Part shown: in pieces, positions 53,905 through 64,000 of the stretch
How positions within the stretch are numbered: the first letter of the stretch is position 1
Layout: each line of letters starts with the position of its first letter
Source: Helicobacter mustelae
GTDB lineage: Bacteria; Campylobacterota; Campylobacteria; Campylobacterales; Helicobacteraceae
Direction: 5' to 3'
NCBI RefSeq assembly: GCF_900476215.1
Contig: NZ_LS483446.1
Location: 682,001 to 746,000 of the forward strand
Length of the DNA stretch: 64,000 nucleotides
The notes under the pieces: model-generated
Seen by the model: the letters and a program-made list of their open reading frames with translations, nothing else
What the model was told of the DNA's origin: nothing
Databases searched by the model: none
Translations under genes and position numbers: made by a program

Positions 53905-53926
53905 TACAATTACACTACAATACTAC
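53905..53926. promoter_or_regulatory. Tandem 11-base repeats in the lipoprotein-hypE spacer
   Basis: TACAATTACAC (53905-53915) is followed directly by TACAATACTAC (53916-53926), giving a one-helical-turn repeat between divergent genes. It overlaps the likely -10 region of the lipoprotein gene, so it could be an operator. No regulator can be named. Confidence 0.3.
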
Positions 53927-53972
53927 CATAAAAAATCAAAATTGATTGAAAAAAGTGAAAGATGAGGTGGCT

Positions 53973-54980
53973 ATGCAAACCATTCAGTTATCCCATGGTA
54001 GTGGAGGGGCTCAGACAAATGAGCTGATTGAGCGAGTGTTTCAAAAATACTTGAGGGAATTTCTGTGCGATGTCGGGGAAGATGCAGGGGTGTTTGGAGC
54101 AGCCAGTGAATGCAAATATGCCACAAGCACGGATTCCTATGTCATCAGTCCTTTGTTTTTCAGTGGTGGAGATATTGGCAAGCTTAGCATCTGTGGCAGT
54201 AGCAATGACGTGGCTATGCGTGGTGCTAAGCCCAAGTATTTCAACATTGGCTTTATTTTGGAGGAGGGGTTAGAGATTGGAGTGCTTGAGGGGATTCTAG
54301 CATCCATGGCCAAAGAACTCAAAAAAACAGATCTCAAAATTTTATCCGCAGATACCAAGGTCGTAGGACGCGGGCATGTGGACAAAATCTTTGTTAACAC
54401 TACTGCAATTGGCGAGGTCATCCGGGATGTTGGTATCAAGCAATTGAGGGAGGGTGATGTGATTTTACTCAGCGGAGGTATTGGCGCACATCATGGTGTG
54501 ATTTTTTGTGCACGTAATGAAATTAGTCTGCATTCTAGCCTCCAAAGTGATTGCAAGCAGCTCTATCCCCTGCTAGAGCCTTTGTTTCGCAGCGAGATTC
54601 CTCTGCATACGCTGCGGGATGCCACGCGCGGGGGCATTGCTTCTGTGCTAAATGAATGGGCCCAGAGTGCAGATCTTGATATCTTGATAGAGGAGGAAAA
54701 AATTCCTATCTGCCAGGAGGTGCAGGGGATTTGCGAGATGCTGGGGTTAGATGTGTATGCGCTGGCCAATGAGGGTGCTTGCGTGCTAGCAGTGCCAAAA
54801 GATTTTGCCATGCAGGCTTTAGATCTTTTGCGTAGGCATGAGGATGGCAAAGATGCAAGCATCATTGGTGAGGTGCGTGCTAAGTCTGGTAGCATCGCGC
54901 GTGTGGTGCTGCAAAATGCCTGGGGAAGCAAGAGGTTTTTGGACTATCCCCAGGGGGAATTACTGCCAAGGATTTGCTAG
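53973..54980 (+). CDS. hypE: Hydrogenase maturation protein HypE
   Basis: Dehydrates the thiocarboxamide on its own C-terminal Cys to a thiocyanate, the source of the cyanide ligands of [NiFe]-hydrogenase. LSHGSGGAQTNELI is the N-terminal AIR-synthase-like nucleotide motif, RDATRGGIASVLNEWA is central, and the protein ends in PRIC with the essential Cys. ATG 53973 gives 335 residues, as an upstream TTG frame is not conserved. The other hyp genes are not in the window. It relates functionally to the hydrogenase-like gene at 23.9 kb. Confidence 0.92.
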   Translation: MQTIQLSHGSGGAQTNELIERVFQKYLREFLCDVGEDAGVFGAASECKYATSTDSYVISPLFFSGGDIGKLSICGSSNDVAMRGAKPKYFNIGFILEEGLEIGVLEGILASMAKELKKTDLKILSADTKVVGRGHVDKIFVNTTAIGEVIRDVGIKQLREGDVILLSGGIGAHHGVIFCARNEISLHSSLQSDCKQLYPLLEPLFRSEIPLHTLRDATRGGIASVLNEWAQSADLDILIEEEKIPICQEVQGICEMLGLDVYALANEGACVLAVPKDFAMQALDLLRRHEDGKDASIIGEVRAKSGSIARVVLQNAWGSKRFLDYPQGELLPRIC

Positions 54981-55266
54981 TATTTCCTTTATGCTGGCAT
55001 GGGTTTTTCTAAGTTTTGTTTTTCTGTGATTTTTTGAAAATTTGTCAGTGTGGCTTGCATTTGCGAAGTTCTTCCTGCGTCGCACAAACCCGCTCAAAAC
55101 TAACCAAAGCAAACAAGATTGGTAAGCAAAGAAGCGCCAAGTAAATCCAGCTAGGTTTTATTTTTCTATCTTTTGCATGTCATAAATAGCACATGAATCT
55201 TCTTTATATGAGTCTAGTTAGCCACTTGTGATTGATTTATCCATAGCTCCGCCAAGCTTTTGTCTC

Positions 55267-56277
55267 TTATACCCTACTCCATGGGAGGGATTTCTCTGCG
55301 TGTAGAGGGATGATTTCCCCATCCTTTGTTTTGACTGCTTTGGGGATGGTGCAGGGAGTTTTTTGAAAATCAAAAATTCTCTCCTTTTCCAAAGTGATTT
55401 GATAATTTTTGATGGCATTATCACTCACAAAGGCCTGCAGATTTTCCAGTGCGCCATGCTCTTCAAAGAGTGTGATGAGAGATTCTAAAAGACAGGGAGC
55501 AGAAAAAATCCCCGCCGCACCATTTTGTAGTTTGCTTTGGAGCAAATGAGGTGCGCTATCTGAGCCAAAGCAAACCTTTGGATGTGCGCTTAAGGCGAGC
55601 TCTAGGAGTTTTTCTTTGTCTTTTTTGGTTTTGAGGATGGGTTTGCAAAAATGATGGGGGGAGAGATTTTTTCCCAAGAGATCATCTAAATCCATCGTGA
55701 TATGATGCAGCGTCAATGTCGCAAAAATATTTTCAAAATCTTCCAAAAGTCTGATGCTGCGATGATCGCTCATGTGTTCTATGATGATTTTTAGCTTCGG
55801 ATAGCACTTGGCCAGTGTTGTAAAAACGCTTGCAAATTCATATTCCCGATCCATGCTAAAGCCATTGCTTTCCCCATGGATGCTGAGGATGAAGCCTAGT
55901 TCCTGGGCGATTTCTAATACCTCCAAAACCTGTGCATCTAGAATGTTTTGGATCCCATCACTAGAATTTGTGGTCGCACCCTTGGGATAGAGCTTTAAGA
56001 TTTTATAGCTTGAGGCTCTGGCAACTTCGAGCTCTTTTGCATGTAGGCCTTGGGTGATATAAAGTGTCATGAGTGGCTGAAAATCTGGGGCTAGTGCGCG
56101 GATTTGGGATTCATAATTTTTTGCATCCTTTGTCGTGCACACAGGAGTTTTGAGGTTTGGCATGATGACTCCTGCGGCAAAACTCTTTGAAGTGTAGGGG
56201 AGCACGCTTGCTAGCATATCGCCCTCTCGCAGGTGCAAATGCATATCCAGGGGATTTTTGAGAGAAAAATTTTGCAT
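55267..56277 (-). CDS. pyrC: Dihydroorotase PyrC
   Basis: Zinc enzyme of pyrimidine synthesis that cyclises carbamoyl-aspartate. The 336 residues have the metal-binding DMHLHLRE near the N-terminus, KLYPKGATTNS containing the carbamylated Lys, HGES and IIEHMSD in the middle, and FGSDSAPHLLQSK near residue 245. This is the short type I, E. coli-like form. It has its own -10 box at 56303-56308 and an AAGGAA ribosome-binding site. Confidence 0.93.
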   Translation of the reverse strand: MQNFSLKNPLDMHLHLREGDMLASVLPYTSKSFAAGVIMPNLKTPVCTTKDAKNYESQIRALAPDFQPLMTLYITQGLHAKELEVARASSYKILKLYPKGATTNSSDGIQNILDAQVLEVLEIAQELGFILSIHGESNGFSMDREYEFASVFTTLAKCYPKLKIIIEHMSDHRSIRLLEDFENIFATLTLHHITMDLDDLLGKNLSPHHFCKPILKTKKDKEKLLELALSAHPKVCFGSDSAPHLLQSKLQNGAAGIFSAPCLLESLITLFEEHGALENLQAFVSDNAIKNYQITLEKERIFDFQKTPCTIPKAVKTKDGEIIPLHAEKSLPWSRV

Positions 56278-56302
56278 GAAATTCCTTTTTTGCCTTTTTG
56301 TT

Positions 56303-56308
56303 ATTATA
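56303..56308 (-). promoter_or_regulatory. Probable -10 box of pyrC
   Basis: TATAAT on the minus strand (preceded by GCAC) lies 26 bases before the pyrC ATG. Confidence 0.5.
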
Positions 56309-56451
56309 GTGCAAGCTTTGCAATTTTTCTAATTCCAAGCAATGCAGATGTGGGAGGAATTCGGTCAAAATCGCACGCTCAAAGTAAAAACGAGGTACCC
56401 ACAAAAAATGCACCAAAAATGTGGAGGAGGAGAGGTGAAATGTGAGAGGGG

Positions 56452-56790
56452 TTAGGGATTGAGATTAGAGTGTAAAAAGGCAAAAATAGCCTGCAATTCT
56501 GTATCAGTGAGATGATATTTTGGCATGACGCCCTTATCCATAAGTGTTCTTTTTTTGAAGGTTTCAAAATCCAGCACAGTGATGTCTGGGGCTTTGAGGA
56601 TTTTGGGGATATTTTTATGCTTATAGCTTGCAATCACCCCACCACGTCCATCGCTGCCATGACAGTGGATGCAGCCGATTCCACGGGGGTTTTTGTAGAG
56701 TTCTTTGCCATACTCTTCGATGGTAATGAAGCTTTCTTCTTTTGCAAAAAGCGCTGCAAAAAACAAAACCCCAAGAGTTTTTTTCTTCAT
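56452..56790 (-). CDS. Periplasmic monoheme cytochrome c
   Basis: A 112-residue electron carrier with a short signal peptide (MKKKTLGVLFFAALFA). It has one heme site CIHCH near residue 40, followed by GSDGRGG, and a likely Met ligand in KGVMPKYHLTDTE near residue 90. It is a small class I cytochrome resembling subunits of, or donors to, terminal oxidases or peroxidases in epsilonproteobacteria. The partner is unknown. It is divergent from folD. Confidence 0.85.
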   Translation of the reverse strand: MKKKTLGVLFFAALFAKEESFITIEEYGKELYKNPRGIGCIHCHGSDGRGGVIASYKHKNIPKILKAPDITVLDFETFKKRTLMDKGVMPKYHLTDTELQAIFAFLHSNLNP

Positions 56791-56834
56791 TTGGTTGCCA
56801 CCTTTTTCTTCTTTGCTATAACTTTTATTCTTGC

Positions 56835-56840
56835 TATAAT
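56835..56840 (+). promoter_or_regulatory. Extended -10 promoter of the folD operon
   Basis: TGCTATAAT with the hexamer at 56835-56840 lies 28 bases before the folD ATG. AAAGGGAAAG serves as the ribosome-binding site. Confidence 0.6.
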
Positions 56841-56868
56841 TATAGTAAAAATATCCTAAAGGGAAAGA

Positions 56869-57714
56869 ATGATTTTATTGGATGGAAGGGCGGTGGCAGA
56901 GGAAAAAGAAAAAGAGCTGATGCAAGAAGTAGAGGAGCTGCATCAAAAAAATATTATTCCCACATTGGCTGTGATTTTGGTAGGCAATGACTCTGCGAGT
57001 GCCTCCTATGTGAATATGAAGACAAGGGCATGTCACCGCATCGGGATTGATTCTGTGACGCAAAAATATCATACAAATATCACGCAGCACCAAGTGCTTG
57101 ATGCCATTAAGAAGCTCAATGATGACTTCAATGTTGATGGGATTTTGGTGCAGCTGCCCTTGCCAGGACATATCAACACTCAAGAGATTTTAGAGGCCAT
57201 TGATCCTGCTAAGGATGTAGATGGATTCCATCCTTATAACATTGGCAGGATGCACGCAGGGATTCCTGCATTTGTGCCTGCCACTCCTATGGGCGTCATG
57301 CAATTGCTCAAATATTATAAGATTGAGATTTTGGGCAAAAATGTCGTCATCATTGGGGCTAGCAATATCGTGGGCAAACCCCTGGCTGCCTTGATGCTCC
57401 AAGAGGGCGCTACCATTAGCCTGTGCCACATCCACACCAAAGACATTGCATTGCATGCAAAAGAGGCAGATATTGTGTGCGTGGGAGTGGGTAAGGCAGG
57501 GCTACTCAAAAAAGAGATGATTAAAGAGGGTGCAGTGGTTATAGATATTGGCATCAATCGCCTAGAAGATGGGAGATTGGTGGGGGATGTGGATGCGCTT
57601 GTTGCCAAAAAAAGCTCTTATTTTACCCCTGTTCCTGGCGGTGTAGGACCCATGACAATTTCTGCGCTTTTGCAAAATACAATCCAAGCTGCAAAAAATA
57701 GAAAAGGAAAATAA
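56869..57714 (+). CDS. folD: Methylenetetrahydrofolate dehydrogenase/cyclohydrolase FolD
   Basis: Bifunctional one-carbon enzyme. The 281 residues contain VGNDSASASYVNMK (catalytic Tyr and Lys region), VDGILVQLPLPGH, DVDGFHPYNIG, the NADP-binding GASNIVGKPLAALML, and PVPGGVGPMTISALLQNT at the C-terminus. It heads the plus-strand run folD-lepB-M50 protease, and its stop codon overlaps the lepB start by one base. Confidence 0.95.
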   Translation: MILLDGRAVAEEKEKELMQEVEELHQKNIIPTLAVILVGNDSASASYVNMKTRACHRIGIDSVTQKYHTNITQHQVLDAIKKLNDDFNVDGILVQLPLPGHINTQEILEAIDPAKDVDGFHPYNIGRMHAGIPAFVPATPMGVMQLLKYYKIEILGKNVVIIGASNIVGKPLAALMLQEGATISLCHIHTKDIALHAKEADIVCVGVGKAGLLKKEMIKEGAVVIDIGINRLEDGRLVGDVDALVAKKSSYFTPVPGGVGPMTISALLQNTIQAAKNRKGK

Positions 57715-58580
57715 TGAAAAATTTTTTTAGTAAGTTGAGTGCTTTTTCATCAAGCTGGATAGGGACGATCATCATTGTCTTGTTTGTCATATTTTTCATT
57801 GCGCAGGCTTTTGTAATCCCTTCGCGATCCATGGTGGGCACACTCTATGAGGGTGACATGCTATTGGTAAAAAAATACGCCTATGGCATCCCTCTGCCGC
57901 GCCTGCCCTGGGTGAATTGGGTGATATTCCCAGATTTTTCTAATAATGGGCATTTGATAGCAGGGGAACATCCTAAGCGAGGAGATATTGTGATTTTTGT
58001 CCCTCCGCATGAGAAAAAAACCTATTATGTGAAGCGCAATTTTGCAATCGGTGGGGATGAGATTCTTTTCACAAAAGAGGGCTTGTATCTGCATTGCAAG
58101 GAAGGCAATGACTTCATAAAAGAGCATTATGCTGATAAAAAAAGCTTAGAGTTTGCTGGAAAAATTTTTGTGCTCAATCCCTATATGAGCGAGCATAGAG
58201 GCATTCATTATGCCAAAAATAATGAGACTTTTTATTTTATGCAGATGCTTGCAAGTGGTAAAATTATCTCTCAAGATCCTAGCATGCAAAAGATTTCCAT
58301 GCAGCCCATTGTTTTGGATGGAGAGCTGGTGTTTTATAAGCAGATTCCTGAGAATGAATTTTTTATGATTGGAGATAATCGCGACAATAGTAATGATTCT
58401 AGGTTTTGGGGAAGCGTTCCTTATGCAGATATTGTAGGCAAACCTTGGGTGATTTGGCTGAGTGTAAATCTGCGCAATAGCCAAGAGGCTGATGTAATCA
58501 ATCATCCTAAAAAATTCTTTAGCATTCGCTGGAATAGGATGTTTAAAAGTATGCATACTTTGGAATCAGAAATCAAGTAG
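57714..58580 (+). CDS. lepB: Signal peptidase I LepB
   Basis: Membrane serine-lysine protease that removes signal peptides. One membrane helix (about residues 12-35) precedes the catalytic Ser in IPSRSMVGTLYEGD. The catalytic Lys is in YYVKRNFAIGGDE, and GDNRDNSNDSRFWG is the family signature. The 288 residues are normal, with a longer central insertion typical of Helicobacter. It follows folD with an overlapping stop/start and precedes the M50 protease gene by five bases. Confidence 0.95.
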   Translation: MKNFFSKLSAFSSSWIGTIIIVLFVIFFIAQAFVIPSRSMVGTLYEGDMLLVKKYAYGIPLPRLPWVNWVIFPDFSNNGHLIAGEHPKRGDIVIFVPPHEKKTYYVKRNFAIGGDEILFTKEGLYLHCKEGNDFIKEHYADKKSLEFAGKIFVLNPYMSEHRGIHYAKNNETFYFMQMLASGKIISQDPSMQKISMQPIVLDGELVFYKQIPENEFFMIGDNRDNSNDSRFWGSVPYADIVGKPWVIWLSVNLRNSQEADVINHPKKFFSIRWNRMFKSMHTLESEIK

Positions 58581-58585
58581 GAAAT

Positions 58586-59245
58586 ATGGATTTTGATTCT
58601 ACGAGTGTTTTAAAAGTTTCCCTCTCAATTCTGGCGTTTTTGTGTGCCATTATTGGGCATGAGATCATGCATGGATATGTCGCCAAGCATTATGGCGATC
58701 CCACTGCTAGCATGGCAGGGAGGCTTAGCATCAATCCCATCAAACACATCGATTTGATGGGCTCCATCATCGTGCCATTGATGCTGCTTTTTGCTCAAGC
58801 TCCCTTTATGTTTGGATGGGCTAAGCCCGTGCCCATTGATATCCGATCTATCATCGCTAGACATGGCTTCATGCCTGCAGTATATGTGAGCTTGGCTGGG
58901 ATTTTTTATAATCTCTCCATCGCTCTTGTAGTCAGCACGGCCTTAAAATATGGTTTTTCTCTGGATGGAAAAAACATTCTAGAGGAGATTTTTGTATTTT
59001 TCTGCCTGCAACTTGTCGTCTATAATGTGATTTTGGGGGTGTTTAATCTCTTCCCCATCCCTCCGCTTGATGGCTCCCAGGCTTTGATGTTCCTTTGCCT
59101 GCATTTTGGATATGAGACTCTACCTCGATGGTTTATGAAAATCCAGGGCTATGGGTTTATCATTATTTTGGTGATTTTGGCTACCCCATTATCCAAAATC
59201 CTTTTTCAACCAGTAGAATTTTTGATAAAATTTCTGCTGTCTTGA
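58586..59245 (+). CDS. Site-2-protease-type (M50) membrane metalloprotease
   Basis: A 219-residue polytopic membrane protein with the zinc motif HEIMH near residue 28 and the second ligand region NLFPIPPLDGSQAL near residue 155. Such rhomboid-sized S2P homologues cleave membrane-embedded substrates. The substrate here is unknown. It lacks a PDZ domain. The position between lepB and rpiB is the same as I recall in H. pylori, and the 3' end overlaps only unconserved sequence before rpiB. Confidence 0.88.
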   Translation: MDFDSTSVLKVSLSILAFLCAIIGHEIMHGYVAKHYGDPTASMAGRLSINPIKHIDLMGSIIVPLMLLFAQAPFMFGWAKPVPIDIRSIIARHGFMPAVYVSLAGIFYNLSIALVVSTALKYGFSLDGKNILEEIFVFFCLQLVVYNVILGVFNLFPIPPLDGSQALMFLCLHFGYETLPRWFMKIQGYGFIIILVILATPLSKILFQPVEFLIKFLLS

Positions 59246-59370
59246 GGACCCAAAAAGACCAAGAAAAAGATTGTAGGACTAACAAAACACAGCGGACAAA
59301 AGTCTATAAATCCAAAAAATCCCGAGGAAAAATGAAAAACAAAAACACAAAAGAAGAAAAACAAGGACGG

Positions 59371-59814
59371 ATGAAATATTTTCTAGGCGCAGATCATGCG
59401 GGATTGAAGCTTGGGGAATTTGTGAGAAATTTTTTGCAAATTCATGGATATGAGGTGCAGTGCTTTTTCCCTACAGAATCCAAGGTGGATTATCCTGATT
59501 ATGCCAAGAAAGTTTGCTGTGCAGTGCTCAAAAATCCTCCTAGTAGAGGGATTCTTATCTGTGGAACTGGGATTGGGATGAGTATGAGTGCCAATCGCTT
59601 TCAGGGCATCCGTGCAGCCATTTGCACGGATGCTTATATGGCAAAAATGACACGCATGCATAATGATTGCAATGTCTTGTGCCTGGGCGCTCGCCTCTTA
59701 GGAGAGGGCGTGGTGGAATCGATTTTGGAGGTGTTTTTGCAGACAGAATTTGAAGGAGGGCGGCATATAGCGCGTATAGAGAAGATGGATAAGGATTGCT
59801 ATGTGGGACAATAA
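59371..59814 (+). CDS. rpiB: Ribose-5-phosphate isomerase B
   Basis: Interconverts ribose-5-phosphate and ribulose-5-phosphate. The N-terminal LGADHAGLKLGEFVR and the central GILICGTGIGMSMSANRF (with catalytic Cys and anion-binding loop) are RpiB/LacAB signatures. I start at ATG 59371 (147 residues). The frame extends upstream through Lys-rich sequence with an ATG at 59332, which is not conserved. It overlaps the following coiled-coil gene by 14 bases. Confidence 0.9.
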   Translation: MKYFLGADHAGLKLGEFVRNFLQIHGYEVQCFFPTESKVDYPDYAKKVCCAVLKNPPSRGILICGTGIGMSMSANRFQGIRAAICTDAYMAKMTRMHNDCNVLCLGARLLGEGVVESILEVFLQTEFEGGRHIARIEKMDKDCYVGQ

Positions 59815-60145
59815 TTTGATTCAATGGTTTCTCATCACTGTTTTTTTGATTTTTGTATTGTTTGTGGTCATTCGGGCGTTTTTTTATAAATCCATCGCAG
59901 AGCGTGAAGAGCGTAATTCTGCATCCATGAAGCTGACTTTGCGCGAGGCAGAGATCTTGATTCAAAAGCATCAATTGCAATTACAGAGGGCGCTTGGGAA
60001 CATCGACTTGCTCACCCAAGAACTCAACAATCTCAAAAATGAATTAAAAATTGTCAAACAGCGCAATACTCAATATCGCATGGAAACAGATAAATACAAG
60101 GCACGTATCAAGGATTTGGAACAAAAAATCGAGGCATTGTTATGA
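59801..60145 (+). CDS. Single-span membrane protein with coiled coil, unknown function
   Basis: A 114-residue protein with an N-terminal membrane helix (about residues 8-27) and a long coiled coil from about residue 50 to the end. It has no enzymatic motif. It overlaps rpiB by 14 bases and apt by four. An uncharacterised gene holds this place in H. pylori as I recall, so it seems conserved in the genus. A scaffold or tether role is possible. Confidence 0.8.
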   Translation: MWDNNLIQWFLITVFLIFVLFVVIRAFFYKSIAEREERNSASMKLTLREAEILIQKHQLQLQRALGNIDLLTQELNNLKNELKIVKQRNTQYRMETDKYKARIKDLEQKIEALL

Positions 60146-60690
60146 GTGATTTTTGTTTTGATAGGGCATTTCAAGAAGCTCTCTTGCAGGAAATTAAGAT
60201 TGTTAGAGACTATCCAAAAAAAGGAATTTTATTTCGTGATATCACCTCTTTGCTAAGTCATGGAAAATTGTTTTGTGAGCTGATTGCAGGACTTGCCAAG
60301 CGCTATGAAAAAAAAGAGATTGAGTTTGTAGCTGGCATTGAATCTAGAGGTTTTATTTTTGGTTCTGCACTTGCTTGTGCTTTGCATGCGGGATTTGTTC
60401 CCATTCGCAAAAAGGGAAAATTGCCGCGAGAAGTTTATCAGAGGGAATATCTTTTGGAATATGGGAGTGATGTGGTGGAGATTCACAAGGATGCATTTTG
60501 TGGCAGGCAAAATGCAAAAGTGCTTTTGATTGATGATATTATCGCCACAGGTGGGACAGCGCGCGCGAGTGTGGAACTCATCGCAGAGGCAGGTGGGGAA
60601 TGCCTTGAGGCTTGTTTCTTGATAAATTTTAAGGAATTGAATTCGCAGGCAAATTTACAGACAAAAATTTTTAGTGTTTTGGAGCTTTGA
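60142..60690 (+). CDS. apt: Adenine phosphoribosyltransferase
   Basis: Salvages adenine to AMP using PRPP. DYPKKGILFRDITSLL is the APT-specific N-terminal segment, AGIESRGFIFGSALA follows, and LLIDDIIATGGTARAS is the PRPP-binding motif. The 182 residues are normal. It overlaps the coiled-coil gene by four bases and is followed directly by the dedA gene. Confidence 0.95.
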   Translation: MSDFCFDRAFQEALLQEIKIVRDYPKKGILFRDITSLLSHGKLFCELIAGLAKRYEKKEIEFVAGIESRGFIFGSALACALHAGFVPIRKKGKLPREVYQREYLLEYGSDVVEIHKDAFCGRQNAKVLLIDDIIATGGTARASVELIAEAGGECLEACFLINFKELNSQANLQTKIFSVLEL

Positions 60691-62846
<2,156 letters not shown>

Positions 62847-62848
62847 GA

Positions 62849-63949
62849 ATGGGATTATCAATTGGAATCGTGGGGCTGCCAAATGTGGGGAAGTCTAGCA
62901 CCTTTAATGCATTGACAAAGACGCAAAATGCACAATCTGCTAACTATCCCTTTTGCACGATCGAGCCCAACAAAGCTATCGTGGAGGTGCCAGATTCTCG
63001 GTTGAAAAATCTTGCTAAGATTATAAATCCAGAGAGGGTGCTGCATTCTATGGTGGAATTTGTGGACATCGCGGGGCTTGTGAGGGGGGCTAATAAGGGC
63101 GAGGGTCTGGGTAATCAGTTTTTGGCAAATATCAAAGAAACTGACGTGATTTTGCATTTGGTGCGCTGCTTTGAGGATGAGAATATCACCCATGTGGAGG
63201 GGAGCGTCGACCCTCTGCGCGATATTGAGGTCATTGATTTGGAATTGATTTTAGCAGATCTTGCAAGCTTGCAAAAGCGTATTGAAAAACTCACAAGACA
63301 GGCCAAAGCAGATAAGGATGCAAAATCCATGCTCGATTTGAGTTTGGAGCTTTGCAAGCATTTAGAAGAGGGAAATCCCGCTAGAACTTTCGCACAAAAA
63401 GATCATCAGGATTTTCTTATGCTCAATAGAGAACTGCGATTTTTGAGCAACAAAGAGGTGATTTTTGGGGCAAATGTCGCTGAGGAAGATTTGAGTCAAG
63501 ACAATATGCATGTGAAAAATCTTAGACAATACGCTCAGAAACATGGTTGTGAGATGATTAAGCTTTGTGCCAAACTTGAAGAAGACATGGTGGGCATGGA
63601 GGATGAGGAAAAAAGTGAATTTTTAGAGAGTTTAGGAAGCAAGGAAAGCGGGCTAGAGCAAATCATTCGCACGGGATTTTATAAACTTGGTTTGATTAGC
63701 TACTTCACTGCAGGTATCAAAGAGGTGCGCTCCTGGACTATTAGGCGCGGAGATAGCGCGCCAGTGGCTGCTGGTGTGATTCACAAAGATTTTGAAAAAG
63801 GCTTCATTCGTGCAGAAACCATTAGCTATGAAGATTTTGTAAAATATGGTGGTGAAGCAAAATGCAAGGAGGCTGGTGTGCTGCGTGTAGAGGGAAGGGA
63901 CTACATCGTGCAAGATGGCGATGTCATGCATTTTCGCTTCAATGTTTGA
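62849..63949 (+). CDS. ychF: Redox-responsive ATPase/GTPase YchF (OLA1 family)
   Basis: A universally conserved Obg-related P-loop protein that binds ribosomes and prefers ATP. The G1 loop [15 protein letters not shown] is at residues 8-22, G3 is [17 protein letters not shown], and the unusual G4 is in ANVAEED (NxxE), which explains ATP preference. A TGS domain closes the protein (VRGD-like [14 protein letters not shown]). The 366 residues are complete, starting two bases after the pepA stop. Confidence 0.95.
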   Translation: MGLSIGIVGLPNVGKSSTFNALTKTQNAQSANYPFCTIEPNKAIVEVPDSRLKNLAKIINPERVLHSMVEFVDIAGLVRGANKGEGLGNQFLANIKETDVILHLVRCFEDENITHVEGSVDPLRDIEVIDLELILADLASLQKRIEKLTRQAKADKDAKSMLDLSLELCKHLEEGNPARTFAQKDHQDFLMLNRELRFLSNKEVIFGANVAEEDLSQDNMHVKNLRQYAQKHGCEMIKLCAKLEEDMVGMEDEEKSEFLESLGSKESGLEQIIRTGFYKLGLISYFTAGIKEVRSWTIRRGDSAPVAAGVIHKDFEKGFIRAETISYEDFVKYGGEAKCKEAGVLRVEGRDYIVQDGDVMHFRFNV

Positions 63950-64000
63950 TTGTGTTTTAGCGTTTTTTCATCTCGCCTGGATAAAGATTCATCGATTCAC

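Overview
The window is a dense stretch of chromosome from an epsilonproteobacterium, most probably a Helicobacter species other than H. pylori. The reasons are the gene families (SpoT as apparently the only RelA/SpoT protein, futalosine menaquinone genes mqnA and mqnE, cbb3 oxidase assembly genes ccoI and ccoS, FqrB, CheV, HypE, the UPF0323 lipoprotein), blocks of gene order that match H. pylori as I remember it (spoT-tyrS-amiA, flhB-mobA-moaA, cheV-aspS-adk-ppa, ccoI-methyltransferase-ribD, maf-alaS, nifU-like-murE, folD-lepB-rpiB-apt-dedA-pepA-ychF), and moderately AT-rich DNA. The species assignment is inference. About 62 protein genes, one tRNA and several short regulatory structures can be supported.

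Layout. 1-6.3 kb: 3' part of spoT, then tyrS, an FMN oxygenase, amiA and a membrane protein in one tight plus-strand run. 6.3-17.8 kb: mqnA, an ABC-F ATPase, a PAS-PAS chemoreceptor, a gap with a perfect 21-bp hairpin and a tiny acidic protein, aguB and a Na+/H+ antiporter-type protein, then mobA-flhB (minus) and moaA-mqnE-UPF0323 lipoprotein (plus). 17.9-23.6 kb: a YgiC-like ATP-grasp protein, a glycosyltransferase, a MATE exporter and a POT peptide transporter. 23.8-29.7 kb: a cytoplasmic [NiFe]-hydrogenase small-subunit homologue overlapping a Cst-type sialyltransferase, facing a sialic acid operon in which neuB and neuC are fused into one reading frame across an (AG)7 repeat, followed by neuA. 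29.9-34.6 kb: biotin genes bioC, bioG, bioF, bioA and bioD. 34.9-43 kb: ppa, adk, aspS, cheV, ccoI, a methyltransferase and ribD, all minus. 43.1-46.2 kb: an outer-membrane-type protein, a tetraheme cytochrome, tRNA-Sec, and a glycosyltransferase behind a leader ORF with a C9 tract. 46.2-52.8 kb: fqrB, ccoS, maf and alaS (minus), then an Nfu-like protein, a TPR-like protein and murE. 53.2-64 kb: a lipoprotein, hypE, pyrC, a cytochrome c, and the run folD-lepB-M50 protease-rpiB-coiled coil-apt-dedA-pepA-ychF.

How it fits together. Neu5Ac synthesis (NeuC epimerase, NeuB synthase, NeuA activation) and the sialyltransferase predict sialylated lipopolysaccharide, as in Campylobacter jejuni ganglioside mimicry. 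The simple repeats at the neuB/neuC junction, before the glycosyltransferase near 44.7 kb and inside bioC are candidate phase-variation sites. Respiration is represented by menaquinone, cbb3 assembly, cytochromes c and hydrogenase maturation. tRNA-Sec implies selenocysteine use, but no selenoprotein is visible here.

The most unusual observation is the NeuB-NeuC fusion: one repeat unit more would restore two separate, overlapping genes, so this strain may switch between a bifunctional enzyme and two enzymes.
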